Part shown: positions 25,231-33,511 of the stretch, one piece after another
Position numbering within the stretch: position 1 is the first letter of the stretch
Layout of the letters: each line of letters starts with the position of its first letter
Source of the DNA: Pteria penguin
Lineage: Eukaryota; Mollusca; Bivalvia; Pterioida; Pteriidae
DNA length: 64,000 nucleotides
Assembly: GCA_035048485.1 (NCBI GenBank)
Contig: CM068592.1
Coordinates: forward strand, 35,534,001 to 35,598,000
Direction: 5' to 3'
Translations under genes and position numbers: made by a program
The notes under the pieces: model-generated
What the model was told of the DNA's origin: nothing
The model's database searches: none
Seen by the model: only the letters and a program-made list of their open reading frames with translations

Positions 25231-27000
25231 CTATATGGGTGATATATATTATGATTACATGTATATCTAACCTGAGTTAAATGTTTAAATATAGTTACAT
25301 GTAATATCTTAGCAGTTTATAATAAACACAACCCTTCAGCACACATGCATAAACTACATACAAAAGAGAAGGTGAGCAATGATTAGGAGTAACATTCCGC
25401 TCTTAAAAAAGAAATTAAGGGGCTATGAGGTACTCCTAAGAGGAACAACTTGGTGATAATTCTCTGTAATGGACTGTGGTCAATGAGTTCCCTGATACTA
25501 ATAAGATTAGTACAGCCAAATGATCCAATAGAGTCCTGCTGGGTTCCCAAACAAGTAGAATAAATATAGAAAATATATACCTTTTAATTTTGTGCACCAT
25601 TTCGACAACTTAGAAGTAATAAGGTTATCATAAATATATGTTCCATGAAAACTGACATATTGATTATTGAATACACAAAAAGTAAACATGTTATCACATG
25701 ACAATTAGTGCATGTAATGTTTCTTATTGGGCTTTCTCTCTGTCGTTCAAACGTAATTTGATTTTCTTTCATTGTTTCTGTGATGAATGGCATCTTTGAA
25801 GTGTTAGATATTTATATATATCATGAAAAAGATGTTAGACTTATTAATGTTTTATTTTGAATACTGAAATTTGGTCCTTAGACTTTTAAAATTCTAGAAA
25901 ATTTCTGTTTCTTTTAGTTTTCTCTATCACAGATTGACATAGAGAATTGGCTGTTGTAACCCATAATTTTTATCTGTAACACTGCTTGTGTTGTAACAAT
26001 CAATTATCAAATTTATGCCCTTTTTAGGGATTGTACAATCTATCATCATTTTACACAGAGATAATTTGTAAGGAAATCTTAACCCAATGTTGAAGACTTG
26101 CCGTCCCCATCAAGGCTTGCTAAGGGTGGAATTAGTTTGGTCTCTGCACTAAGTGATGATAGATGGTTATTTCTCACTCTTTTTTGTATTAATAAATATA
26201 TAAAAGAGAAAACAGAAGACATCTGACAAAGCTGTATGACACAAATCACCAAGGACATGCACACAAAAAATGATAATAGTAGAATATACACATAACGACA
26301 TTAAAAAAAATTTGATTGTACTGCGGTTACGATACCGACTTAGGACGGTCAATTAAAGTAACAAACGTTACTCAATTGGTGTGGTTAACAGGTTTACGGG
26401 CACCCACCTTCCTACTTACCGTAAAAGCAGCGCAATCAAAGGACACACATTTAAAAATCTATAGATAATCCTCCATATAGAGAACAAGGATCAACAGGTT
26501 TCTCAAGGAGAGAGGTCATAAAAATTTATTACACATGAAAAATTTATAGAATAATATGTAGCTAATAAAAATATGTAAGGAGATATCAACATAAGTACAC
26601 CATGCTCTGCCCGTCTGTAAACCAAATAACATTTCCAAAATGTGACATTGTTGCTTTGTTGGACATTGTTTGTCATGAGAGGATTTGATTAAAAAAAGTT
26701 CTTTTACCTCAGAATAATGCCAGTACTGTACATTTGCCCTCTCAGTCCCTAAGGCACATAAAGACTTTTACTGTGACTGCTGTATGTCTTGAGAAGTAGA
26801 CCCACAGACACAACATGGTAGAGAGTCCAAAGCTAAAGCCCACAACTTTTGTTTTGTATTGAAACAATAACCTTGTTATATATATCTATTCTTATTCTCT
26901 TTATTGTAGAGAAAAGTCAGTGCAACAACATGCAGGGAAATCAGATGCAGTTCAAACAATGGCATTTTTACGTACTGAGAAGGACAATTTCAGGGGATAA
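8786..27000 (+). CDS. HAGH: HAGH, hydroxyacylglutathione hydrolase (glyoxalase II), 8 exons
   Basis: Second enzyme of the glyoxalase pathway: it hydrolyses S-D-lactoylglutathione to D-lactate and glutathione with a binuclear metal centre of the metallo-beta-lactamase fold. Eight exons join in frame to 771 bp including the stop, giving about 256 residues, close to the roughly 260 of the cytosolic animal enzyme. All metal ligands are visible: THHHWDH across exons 2 and 3, HTSGH in exon 4, the aspartate of FTGDTLF at the exon 4/5 junction, and CGHEYT in exon 6. The C-terminal FNPFMRV and QQHAG segments of exons 7 and 8 are characteristic of the family. All introns are GT-AG. The first ATG matches the cytosolic start ([16 protein letters not shown]), and no mitochondrial leader was found in this window. 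Intron 7 (17247-26909) carries a 6.5 kb gypsy element and a minisatellite. No frameshift or stop is seen, so the gene looks functional. Confidence 0.95.
8990..9275 (+). repeat. Degenerate tandem copies of the HAGH exon 1/intron 1 boundary
   Basis: About four or five diverged units, near 9017, 9068, 9152, 9203 and 9247, repeat the end of exon 1 (CAGT..ATC..GTAGAACCAAA) and the following donor-like G(G/T/C)AAGT and AACAT. The unit near 9203 has a strong donor, AAAAAGGTAAGT, at about 9224-9235. Spacing is irregular (about 45-90 bp). Confidence 0.65.
9870..9990. repeat. 20 bp minisatellite in HAGH intron 1
   Basis: About six near-perfect copies of a GAAAGTAGGTACATGGTGTA unit in tandem. Apparent reading frames on the minus strand across it are repeat artefacts. 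Confidence 0.9.
10445..10672 (+). repeat. tRNA-derived SINE, type 2, in HAGH intron 1
   Basis: It has a B-box-like GGTTCGATTCCCG near 10550 and a tail running through a TTGTTGAAAGC(A/G)ACGTAAA core to an (AATC/AACC)n end. The same tail is found at 32961-33050 and, degraded and inverted, near 33835-33930. It is not a tRNA gene: no cloverleaf 5' half is evident. The 5' boundary is approximate. Confidence 0.65.
10828..10892 (+). CDS. HAGH: HAGH exon 2
   Basis: 65 bp after a TTGTACAG acceptor: [22 protein letters not shown], ending inside the Trp codon (phase 2) at a GTCAGT donor. It carries the first half of the metal-binding THxHxDH motif. Confidence 0.92.
11105..11535. repeat. 20 bp minisatellite in HAGH intron 2
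   Basis: About 20 copies of a CAGTCCATTACTCACTAACA-like unit with point differences and a few indels, head to tail without unique spacers. Confidence 0.93.
11665..12300 (+). repeat. Dispersed repeat with ~160 bp internal monomers (HAGH intron 2)
   Basis: It starts with a self-complementary CCCTTCGAAGAAGGAGGGG-like head and a GGTCGGTCGGTCTGTCTGTC run. About four monomers of 150-170 bp follow, each with ATTATCTC(A)GGAAC, GATATTGAATTGATATTTG, ATACATCT and GAGAGTTATCCCC. The monomer structure is seen directly. That it is a multicopy molluscan repeat is my recollection of the family. Confidence 0.7.
12617..12628. promoter_or_regulatory. NRF1-like palindrome in HAGH intron 2
   Basis: CGCGCATGCGCA fits the NRF1 consensus YGCGCAYGCGCR exactly. 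It is flanked by inverted AACCTG/CAGGTT. It may be an intronic regulatory site or chance; no transcription start is visible nearby. Confidence 0.3.
13882..13999 (+). CDS. HAGH: HAGH exon 3
   Basis: 118 bp. It completes the Trp codon and continues [18 protein letters not shown] to SHGDEFK, ending in phase 0 at a GTATGT donor. The DH supplies metal ligands. Confidence 0.93.
14141..14353 (-). repeat. tRNA-derived SINE in HAGH intron 3
   Basis: Inverted copy of the same SINE type as at 30362 and 40687, with a poly-T (poly-A on the minus strand) end at 14148-14159. It has the conserved CCGGTGTxCTGTCxxTCGGAT-type body in diverged form. A perfect 12 bp target duplication, TAACTAAATTTT, flanks it at 14129-14140 and 14354-14365. 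Confidence 0.85.
14669..14774 (+). CDS. HAGH: HAGH exon 4
   Basis: 106 bp: [20 protein letters not shown] to PAVFTG, ending in phase 1 at GTAATA. The histidines of HTSGH include a conserved metal ligand. Confidence 0.93.
15230..15333 (+). CDS. HAGH: HAGH exon 5
   Basis: 104 bp: [20 protein letters not shown] to LPSNT, ending in phase 0 at GTAAGA. The first aspartate bridges the two metals in the family. A duplicate of the exon end and donor lies 64 bp downstream. Confidence 0.93.
15320..15450 (+). repeat. Tandem duplication of the HAGH exon 5 end and donor
   Basis: The segment from ACCATCAAACACAGTAAGACTT to about GAGATGGTC is repeated 64 bp downstream (ACCATCAAAAACAGTAAGACTT), so a second GTAAGA donor sits at 15398. 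Using it would add 64 nt and bring in an in-frame TGA. Confidence 0.85.
16385..16486 (+). CDS. HAGH: HAGH exon 6
   Basis: 102 bp: [20 protein letters not shown] to KMVWAK, phase 0 at both ends, GTACGA donor. CGHEYT holds the last metal-binding histidine. Confidence 0.93.
16700..16925 (+). repeat. Old degenerate tRNA-derived SINE in HAGH intron 6
   Basis: It matches the body of the SINEs at 30362 and 40687: AGAGATCCC(A/T)CACTGCTT, then GGTCTAAATTTATGTGCAATGC, then ATGTCACCATATTAGTGAAAT. The tRNA-like head is eroded and no target duplication is clear. Confidence 0.7.
17167..17246 (+). CDS. HAGH: HAGH exon 7
   Basis: 80 bp: [20 protein letters not shown] then NPFMRV, ending in phase 2 with GG before GTAAGA. 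Joining to exon 8 gives RVGEK where vertebrate enzymes have RVREK, a single-residue difference at the junction. The helical C-terminal domain begins here. Confidence 0.88.
17505..17880. repeat. 44 bp minisatellite, left part (HAGH intron 7)
   Basis: About eight copies of a unit containing ACTTTATGACTGCTTTCAGA and TTCACATTGTGACTGCTAAG. The array resumes at about 24425, after the gypsy element, so the element inserted into it. Confidence 0.9.
17883..18530 (+). mobile_element. 5' LTR of gypsy element 2
   Basis: 648 bp, TG...CA, identical by eye to the copy at 23775-24422. It contains two tandem-repeat blocks: three to four copies of a unit with TTAATCTATTTTCCTTGTAGAA (about 18018-18160), and three copies of a 27 bp unit with GACCTCGGAAATACTTGATA (about 18206-18290). 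Upstream tandem repeats in an LTR often act as enhancers; that role is inferred here. A GTATATAAAG TATA-like word lies at about 18172. Confidence 0.95.
18622..19518 (+). CDS. gag: Gypsy element 2 Gag
   Basis: 298 residues from an ATG that opens about 90 bp after the 5' LTR. The middle carries a capsid-like helical region (a [17 protein letters not shown] stretch with [15 protein letters not shown]). Two zinc-knuckle-like clusters end it: [14 protein letters not shown] and [14 protein letters not shown], both C-x2-C-x4-H-x4-C. Pol follows in the -1 frame after a 150 bp stretch that is open in the pol frame. No internal stop is present. Confidence 0.9.
   Translation: MAENIDVPLLFQGLGRQVDRLSGILTKQGVKLDVPSFDGTKPDQFDRWIKSIEKCAKLNGLTEDETKEIAYRTSNDAVSDFIERLYDDHPGFNWNQVKAELSIRFALVTDRQHALSLLQRVKQKRDEEVSLYAHRLSKLADQAFDNLNTAEVQKQLVNFFIDGLAYDYLKIKVMRENPENFQRAISIAITELSFRKRVSLRTGSSTYSSHNFLHENGETPMEVNHYRPRKRCAICNRTNHTTNRCRLKQINDVQKTNEGQNFQARRGKHADMKCFHCGKKGHIRRNCWSLHKSMNQEN
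19665..22688 (+). CDS. pol: Gypsy element 2 Pol lacking the integrase catalytic core
   Basis: About 1007 residues from the position listed; the frame is open further upstream, so the N-terminus depends on frameshifting from gag. Domains: protease ([10 protein letters not shown] near residue 13), reverse transcriptase ([10 protein letters not shown] near 340, YIDD near 430), RNase H ([14 protein letters not shown] near 577) and integrase zinc finger (H-x-H...C-x2-C, about 830-870). Directly after KIKPP (nt about 22300) the expected integrase core (D, D, E) is missing. The protein goes straight into an acidic and basic Ser-rich tail with an [15 protein letters not shown] repeat. A normal gypsy Pol would have about 200 more residues here. 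The frame is kept, so the loss is an in-frame deletion or an established domain loss. The element cannot integrate on its own unless integrase is supplied in trans. Confidence 0.93.
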   Translation: MKIGKKKFRALVDSGAEVSLLHRRIYQSLNRPPNLVKKFISLQSVNGGKLEIDGYVELEIKLGGTTVNQPFYVIADMNRNIILGRDFLTTHGVRLYYDLGHLKIGRSYVPLEEDCHINTLVRLQRGVKVKPNTMNIVPARIKTPLNHTEFVEISAVEKGYVDSEPGLEINNAIVKSNKIVPIAVSNHTNKTIYLKRGCIIGKVTNLTIDEKETSAADKTKTINEVLSNKTSLDLKDLDTEPKHLESVRQLVVNNQDLFAAKDTELGQTETVKMTIDTGDHEPIKLRPYRIPLHHRKTVDNAIDEMLDAKIISRSQSPWSFPIVLVAKKDKTTRMCIDFRKLNQITKTTSYPLPLIDDIIAQLGKAKYFTTLDLKSGYWQVAMDPKDKHKTAFACHKGLFEFNKMPFGLCNAPGVFQQLMSIVLEGCEEFSTAYIDDVIIWSESHEEHLAHIQQVFDRLRKHDLKLKLKKCTFFKEETTYLGFVINKDGVKPDPQKVEAIQTLPSPKTVKEIRSFIGMCSYYRRFIPNFSKIAEPLIALTKKYARFQWCEKCQNAFDYFKQSLTVVPLLSYPDLNKPYTLYTDASDTCIGACLTQPCDDIDDAIPNVINEKPIYYLSHKLSDTQTRWSTIEKEAYAIHYALQKLDHYLHNSSFVIKTDHKPLKYILDAPMENKKIQLWAMNIMAYNCKIEYIAGRENTCADLLSRCPQETANVSDENTGDIPDIHRNTLEVNALNSNRFEPRDHASCKVQNEELKLPNVNDLEGFNMLEEQEKDSDILKLKNQLKNGEASNVNQAHHMMVKDILYYISDINDNPTLRLYIPSHLRMNVIKQYHDELGHFGVDRTFYNIKSKYYWPKLYQGLLEYIQSCVTCQTRNLTKIKPPEESDADDKSESHHSDESDENIPLSKMANRYRIRRDSSSSEDDIPLMELSNRLRRRKKRQLNQESTEPESVQDSDLEKPGPDFSDDEMVIDEVVNSETPRKCEKRGKSRNKVLLKAFESFDRLINAM
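22972..23358 (+). pseudogene. Env-like C-terminal remnant of gypsy element 2
   Basis: Open frame without a clear start, ending at TAG before the 3' non-coding part. An amphipathic stretch precedes a roughly 20-residue hydrophobic segment (encoded at about 23089-23148, [16 protein letters not shown]), followed at once by basic residues and a polar tail of about 65 residues. This single-pass layout at the 3' end of a gypsy element fits the tail of an envelope-like protein whose ectodomain is gone. Homology to a particular envelope family was not established. It could also be a small membrane protein of its own. Confidence 0.5.
23359..23765 (+). other. 3' non-coding region of gypsy element 2
   Basis: Contains about three diverged tandem units with a GGGTTGCGACGACGACCCTT-like core, about 60-90 bp apart (23375-23530). 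No reading frame is seen. Confidence 0.55.
23766..23774 (+). other. Polypurine tract of gypsy element 2
   Basis: GGGGAGGAA directly before the TGTAAGG start of the 3' LTR. Confidence 0.8.
23775..24422 (+). mobile_element. 3' LTR of gypsy element 2
   Basis: 648 bp, identical by eye to the 5' LTR, followed by the target duplication ATAC. Confidence 0.95.
24427..24650. repeat. 44 bp minisatellite, right part (HAGH intron 7)
   Basis: About five more diverged copies of the array that ends at 17880, confirming that the gypsy element split it. Confidence 0.85.
25128..25232. repeat. Compound microsatellite in HAGH intron 7
   Basis: (TCTG)n, then (CT)n, (TA)n with one break, and (TG)n. Apparent reading frames across it are artefacts. 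Confidence 0.93.
26190..26640 (-). mobile_element. Penelope-like element 3' tail, family 1 type
   Basis: Inverted fragment matching the 3' end of the PLE copy at 54850-56290: the ACCGACTTAGGACGGTCA block, the GGTGTGGTTAAC(A/C)GG block and the end with CATGCACACAAAAAATGA. 5'-truncated before the RT. It sits 270 bp upstream of HAGH exon 8, antisense to the gene. Confidence 0.8.
26910..27000 (+). CDS. HAGH: HAGH exon 8 (terminal)
   Basis: 91 bp after a TTATTGTAG acceptor: [20 protein letters not shown] then RTEKDNFRG and TAA at 26998. Vertebrate glyoxalase II ends with the same QQHAG..T...RREKDQF pattern. It is separated from exon 7 by 9.66 kb. Confidence 0.92.
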
Positions 27001-28600
27001 ATATACCTTTGATTTTGAACATTATATATGCTTATTAAATTAAAAATTTACATGATAATACTCTAAATTTTTATGACTTGTAGTTATTCCCTTCTGTGAT
27101 CCAACAATACAGAAAGTTTTACTGTTAGTTTTCATTCTCATATGAAGCTCTCACTATGTAGTCAGAATTCATGTCTCTAATGATACTGTAGTGGAGTATA
27201 TGACGTCTGATGCAGATCATGTGAACCCTTATAGTCTTAAGCAGAAAAAGAGACATGATGAGTTTATGCAATATTTTAACTTAATCTCATAGAATACAAA
27301 TTATGGAAATTTTGTTTCAATATTGTGTACATAACATGTTGAACATGTTCTTGTTTTAGTGGAATTAAGATGTATGTCACACCTATTCATGACTATGCTA
27401 GTCGATCATAAATCTTCAGCTTCTTTTGCTACTATTGAGATACTCTAGATCAGGATACAAACTCATCGCTAAATGGTAGTTGGTAGTACCAGACATGATT
27501 TTCTTCAGTTTTAAATCTGATCATATTTTTGTTACTTCAGAAAACTTATTTCAAAATGTGTTGGATTTTGTAAAAGGAGTAATATAAGAGCAGAAGTTTG
27601 GTGTTAACCCCCTTTGTCAGACATTTTCTACATTTTTTCCTGCTTTTCCTTTAGTTTTCAAAATCATGTCTCTAGTGCAAAGGTTTCTTTGAAATGCTTT
27701 ACAAAAAGTAGAATTGCACTGTATTTTGAAGAACACTGCAAGTCAGTCTTTATGTGTGATAGTTTCAGTTTTAGTGAAAGTTATTATAGAACTTGTGTCT
27801 AATGCTGGAGATGTACAAATGTAGTTGTATAGCTTTTTGAATGCAAGGGTAAGTCATGTAAAAAATTTAAAGTGCTTTGTCCAAACTGGACGGAGTTTTG
27901 TCCTTGTTCTCCTAGTTTGATATACAAGATGTACTGCTGAAATATTTATTTCAGTGTGTGCTAGATACTCAAGCTCTGTATGCAGGGCTATTAGTTTTGT
28001 TTCTATATATACATTTAATTAATAATTATCTCGCCTGCCTGTGTCAGGCATCCTCTTGGTTTGCAGTCAAGGACAATCATGCCTATATGTAATATAACAG
28101 ATCCTTGCTCTCGAAGTCTATCTTCATATTGCAAAGTGAATATTTCTAATATATTCAGGGTAATTTGGGCAAATGAAATTCTTTCCATGAGATTATTATG
28201 TGTCAGAATTTTGCATGCATATTTCCTTGATTTTTAACATATTTTTGAGTCAAGTCTTCTTGGCTATCCTGTAAAATATATATATTTGCCCTTTTCCTGA
28301 ATGTTTTCGCTATATATCATTGAAAAGCACAAGTTTACCTACCATTGAATAGCAGAACATACTTTGTTTCGATAATTCTTTTATTGGTAGAGATTGTTAG
28401 ACGGTTTAGTCACTGGATCTCTATAATCACTGCCATATCTTGCATGTATAATGCAAAATACGAGAATAACTGGATATGCACATGGTACGAGGTCCTGGTC
28501 CCGATATACATATTATAAAGAAAATAAAAACAAAACCCTAACCAAACAATTTTTCAGTCATATTGAACTTTTTTTTGTAGAGAGAGTAAAAAGTTTTTGT
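27001..28600. other. HAGH 3' UTR and intergenic region
   Basis: AT-rich. An ATTAAA near 27034 could serve as a polyadenylation signal shortly after the HAGH stop. No exon, repeat array or RNA gene was recognised in the rest. Confidence 0.4.
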
Positions 28601-29665
28601 ATACGGAATCGCTGTCGAAGGGTTAGTCAAATCACCAAAATACGAAAATCTGAAGTTAGAGCAGTGACTAAATATCTAAATAAGAAGGGGAAGACTCCCA
28701 TGAAAATTAATGAGTACTTCATGAAAAACCTTTTAGAATGAGTCGCCTTATTATAGTACTGTTTAAACCCGGGCTACTGAATTTAGAATAGGGATAGAGA
28801 GCAGTGACTATGATAAACAGTTCAACGAGGAGGCTACCACTGATGAAAATGTTGACTCTTTTGATGTGTGTCAGGAGGTGAAACCTCCGAGATATAGCAC
28901 AGAGAAGATGAGATAAGTTATGGGTCTGTTCAGTCAATTTTAACCGACACCTAGGACATGTCTAAGGTCTCGGCTCGATTAGTCCTAAATAACTGAAAAT
29001 GTAATGAGAAACGGGTATTTCTTTGCATCTTTTATCTCACTCTGAGGATGATCCCAAGGAGTTTATTGATAGAATTGTCTCTCGAGATGAAACTCGGGTT
29101 AACCATTCGATCCTGAATTGAAGAAACAAAGCATGCAATTGATTCACTCTAGCTTGCCCCTCCTAAAATTCAAGAGAGTTTTGTCGTTTGAGAAAGTCAT
29201 ACCCTCTTTCTTTTGGGACAATTGAAGAATACTTTTGATTGATTTTCTTGAGGAAATCCGCACGATAATTGGTGCATATTATGCAAATGAGTTAAAGAGG
29301 CTGCATTAGGAGATTATGAGAAAGAGGAGAGGAAAGATAACCAGAGACGTTCTGCTCTTGCAGGATAATTATGCACCCGCTCACACTTCCCTGGTTGAGA
29401 CGGAATGCCGCTTCGAAGTTCTTCATCCTCCATTCTCCAGATTAAGCTCTGCTCGACTCCTGTCTGTCTGTCTGTTCTCCTGTCTGTCTGTCTGTCTGTT
29501 CTCCTGTCTGTCTGTCTGTCTGTTCTCCTGTCTGTCTGTCTGTCTGTTCCTTAAACTGAAATCTTACCTACTTCAGTACGTGGTAAAAAGTTTGTATGCA
29601 ATGAGGGAATCATAGACGCAGTCTATGAGTACTTAAGAGACCAGAAAAAGTTGGAATAACTATCA
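28600..29665 (+). pseudogene. Degenerate mariner transposase
   Basis: Recognisable in pieces across frames: an N-terminal helix-turn-helix region (KSEVRAVTKYLNKKGKTPMK, 28645-28705), a STEKM-like linker near 28900, FIDRIVSRDETRV (first catalytic Asp, about 29065), RRGKITRDVLLLQDNYAPAH (second Asp, about 29325) and a DxALLD-type third Asp near 29440. A C-terminal IIDAVYEYLRDQKKLE in shifted frame lies near 29610. Several stops and frameshifts kill the gene. Between the third Asp and the C-terminal part lies a 24 bp tandem array (29457-29550). Terminal inverted repeats were not identified, so the ends are approximate. Confidence 0.82.
29457..29550. repeat. 24 bp tandem array inside the mariner pseudogene
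   Basis: About four copies of a (TGTC)n-TGTTCTCC unit located between coding remnants of the transposase on both sides. Confidence 0.9.
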
Positions 29666-29739
29666 GAAAATAAATACATTTGTATTAATTCCGTGTATGA
29701 GGTTCTTGGCTCTTTGTAGGTAGGGATTGGCATTATTTT

Positions 29740-29968
29740 TCAATATAATCCTCTGTCATCTCCATGCATTTTCTCCTCTGTTCCAATTTCTGAATCTTCA
29801 GCGGGTACAAAGACATATTGTGTAATTTGTAAATCAGCCATTTTCTTTTTAATAGAGTGAACTGTTATTTGGCTTCTTGAATAAATGTGGAAGTTTTTTC
29901 TATGTATATTTATTATTTTTAGAACTTCATTTTTCCAATTATTGATCGCATGAACTATAATTGATACG
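29740..29968 (-). mobile_element. Internal fragment of a family 1 (Naiad-like) PLE
   Basis: The reverse complement aligns to the linker between the CxC motif and the RT of the copy at 43299-47249: a NNWKNEVLKIINIH-like stretch, then SIKKKMADLQI and YVFVPAED. It keeps A at positions that are G in that copy, so it serves as an outgroup for the hypermutation. Confidence 0.65.
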
Positions 29969-30361
29969 GGAGGCAGTATGGCACTTTCAATTCAGTCGAC
30001 GAATATGTCGTAATGAAAGCATATCTATAATAATTACTCAGAAGAAAAATGAACCCCTTTGACGAAAACCAGTATCCAGTGGGTGTAAACTCCTGTGTTC
30101 ACTATAGGACAATGACAACCCTGGTGATCAACAATATATAAAATCCAGGGGTCTTGCATTTCAACGTCGTAACTTCTCTCCTTTACACACAAGTCTCAAT
30201 TGGAATAATTGTATTAATAAAAAGCGTGGTAACGAATACGATTAAACCTTCGAAGAAATAAGATGGAATCAAGATTGGTGATAGGTGAAAGATGCAAGTG
30301 TTGTTTGGTACATTGATAATAAATTTTCTTATGCTTAATGGCAAGATACTTGTAAATAAAA

Positions 30362-30642
30362 GCCGGCGTGACCTATTGGTATCAAGTCGGACTTTTGATC
30401 GGGAGGCCGGGGTTCGAGTCCCGCTCTGGTCATGCCGGTGTTCTGTCTTTCGGATGAGACAGTAAAATCCGAGGCCCCGTGTCGTGGTATGCATGGCACG
30501 TGAAAGATCCCTCACTGCTTCGGGTGGATCCGTTGCAAAGGTCAAAATTTGTATGCCCCGCATCAGGCGGATGCCGTCACCATATACGTGAAATATTCGT
30601 GGTGTGACGTAAAACAAAAATCAATCAAAAAAAAAAAAAAAC
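30362..30642 (+). repeat. tRNA-derived SINE, type 1
   Basis: tRNA-like head with A-box-like TGACCTATTGG and B-box GGTTCGAGTCCCG, body with CCGGTGTTCTGTCTTTCGGA, and a poly-A end. A perfect 12 bp target duplication (CTTGTAAATAAA) lies at 30349-30360 and 30643-30654. Not a functional tRNA gene, given the long body and target duplication. Confidence 0.93.
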
Positions 30643-30842
30643 CTTGTAAATAAATCACTTGCCAGTTCCAATGTATCGACTGCAGTCGTTGTAGTAATAA
30701 TTATCATATTAATAGTGATCGTTGAACCGTAATTGGAATAATGAATTTAAATGCCTTCAATACTGCACCTTGTTCCAATCGATGAATATGACGTAATATA
30801 AACATATCTGTGGATAATGACTCAGAACAGAACTGATACAAA

Positions 30843-31461
30843 ATGGCAGCTACGCCAGGAAATAGTTTATTCTTATTGTATACTGGTTCCATTCCGAATC
30901 TTCTTCGAAAAAAACTTCAGATCTTGGTGTCAAAGAAATGCGGATCATTTAGTGACTTTATGACAGAAAAGAAACATCTCTTCTATCATTTATGGAAAGG
31001 AAAGACACGTTGTTGTCAGTGTCAATCAGGGATTAACATTACACGGATTTCAGAAGGGGTACAATTGTTCTTTAAATTTTTTGAAAAAGTGTCAAAAAAG
31101 AAAGATGACTTGCACAAAATGTATAGGAATGGAATATGGGTGGATATTTGTATATGTTGTTTTTTGCCAATAGAAAATTTAACAGATGAAGTTCTAGACT
31201 CACTGGACTTTAGCTTCCTGACATCTATACTACTGAATAGTGGATATTTATCATCCACAGAGGAGCAGAACATTATTGTGCTTCGCAAGTATCGCAATAA
31301 TCATATGGCACATGCCACTGCAGAATCGTTACGAGATCTGCCAACATTACAGATCATTTTGAAGGAAATTGAAAACATATTCTTTGATACTTTACAGAAT
31401 AGTGGAATTGAGGACGTGGATAAAGAATCATTGAAAAATGACTTTTTTCAACAATATCCAG
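30843..31461 (+). CDS. HEPN-domain gene, coding exon 1
   Basis: 206 codons plus one base from ATG (MAATPGNSLFLLYTGSIP) to FFQQYPG, then a GTTAGT donor in phase 1. Carries the whole HEPN-like domain. Confidence 0.85.
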
Positions 31462-33470
31462 GTTAGTATTATGCTTTCATTTTATATTGTTATTGCATGA
31501 GGGTTCAACAGATGAAAACCCCAGTAAATAACTGCTTTATTATAGCTCACATGTATCTAAAAAAATATAAGAAAGTGATATTTTGTAATTTATTTTTAAT
31601 CTCCACCGCGGTCGCAAAAAATAGAAATAATTTTAGACAAAATTTTCTGTTGAACAGTTTAAGGTGGGGCTGTTGCAAATACCCACACAAAAGACTCTCT
31701 ACACTGATAATTTCTTTATGCCTCATTACTCATACCCCCTCCTTTTTATTTTCACCATACTAGCGAAGAAGACATCATTTGCTCGTTTGAATCTAACGTC
31801 ATTTGGAATATCTACATTATCTGAATATTTAAACGTACATAATAATAATACCATCTGTCTTTCTCGCTGAATAGTATGAAAATAGTATTAGTAAAATTTT
31901 CATAACAGGTGATATAGTTCCTCAGCTGTATGCTGGCCTACTAAATTACGAGATGATCAATTGATTCAAGGAGGACAAAACGAATATGACGTCAACAAGC
32001 ATCGGTCATTGTTAACAGTCGATTTTGAACAGCTCGTATATTGGGCTATTTTCTGTAGGGTTGATATAGAAGCCATTATATAGGGGTATCGTATGATTAT
32101 CCGTATTATTGATGTAGTTAGCGAAACAGTGTCAAAATAGAATTATTTTAATAAATAACATTTTAGCATAAATGCAATACAAAGGCATCAGTGTTTCTAA
32201 TTTTGTGTTAATTAATTACAAGCATGTAAAGATCATCTCAACATCATATATCCAGAGGAACACAAGATTAAAGTTACAACTGAGAGCGCAACTTCTGCTT
32301 AATGCCTCGATATACTCCTATCAATTAGTGATGATGGTTTATACGTTACATGTTTTATGAAAAACGTGGCGATTTCGCGTTTCATTATGAACAACTATGG
32401 CGTCTTCTTTTCACAACTTATACGATATGTCTGAGCATGTTCTAATTACGAGCTACTAATTTAAACTACGTACTGAGAGCGTCCTTTCACGTCCTAACCA
32501 ACATTTTGGGATCGGAAATACAAACTAACCATCTTTAACGTTTTGGGTATACTTGATTTTACATTATACATGTATTTATATATACAGACATTACACGTTC
32601 CGACACCGGGATTTCAGTTCAACAGCATTTCAAACCGTGAATGGGATAATTTGAATGAGTGTTCTTGTCTCCCTCATGTGCTAATGCGTGTATAAACATG
32701 TATATGTATTTACATCCTGGACTAGAAAAGTTGTTGCAGGACCTTTGCGACTGTTGCATGCATACAGATGACGCTTACTTCTCCAGGGCACCTGGTTTCA
32801 CCCCAATTTGAATTGGGGTTCACATTTGTCTTAATATGGCACTATACACGATATTGGCCTTTTATTCCATGTGGTTAACCCTTCGGCTTTTATCCCGGAA
32901 TTTATTATAAAACCCGGTAAGATTTTTCGTAAGATATCTTTTCCATATATTCTAATCTTTTTTAAGAGGTTGGTCACCTCCTGCTGCCATGTCGTGATAT
33001 AACTGAAAAATTGTTGAAAGCGACGTAAAACACCAATCAACCAACCAAACTATTCTAATCTTTGATTTGATTACTTGTATAGACCCTACTTTTTTCTTAA
33101 TTCCAATTCCCCCAATTACAAGCTCAGATAATAGAAACTATTATTATAATAATAAAACAGTTATCGTTATGGCATTTCTATGTGGGAAGAAGGGGCAGAG
33201 TAGGACGTATTACGACTTGAATTTCTTTGCACAGTCCTTATTTAAATGTACATATTGGCTGGTGGTTGAAGCGAGGCTTCTTGCCACGAAACTACACGGT
33301 ACTCAAACAAGGGTATATTAAGGAAAGTTTGAAATTGTCACTCAGGAAGCTTTATAGTCGATATAGGAATCTAGTGCAATTTCAGATTCCTCTTTCAAGA
33401 ATGAGGACCTGACATGACCATACAAACTAACCATCTTAACTTTTTGATGGTACTTGATTTGACATAATAC

Positions 33471-33511
<41 letters not shown>

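Noticed and set aside
30183..30617. 144-codon minus-strand frame
   Set aside because: Runs through the SINE at 30362; similar frames recur over the SINE at 40687.
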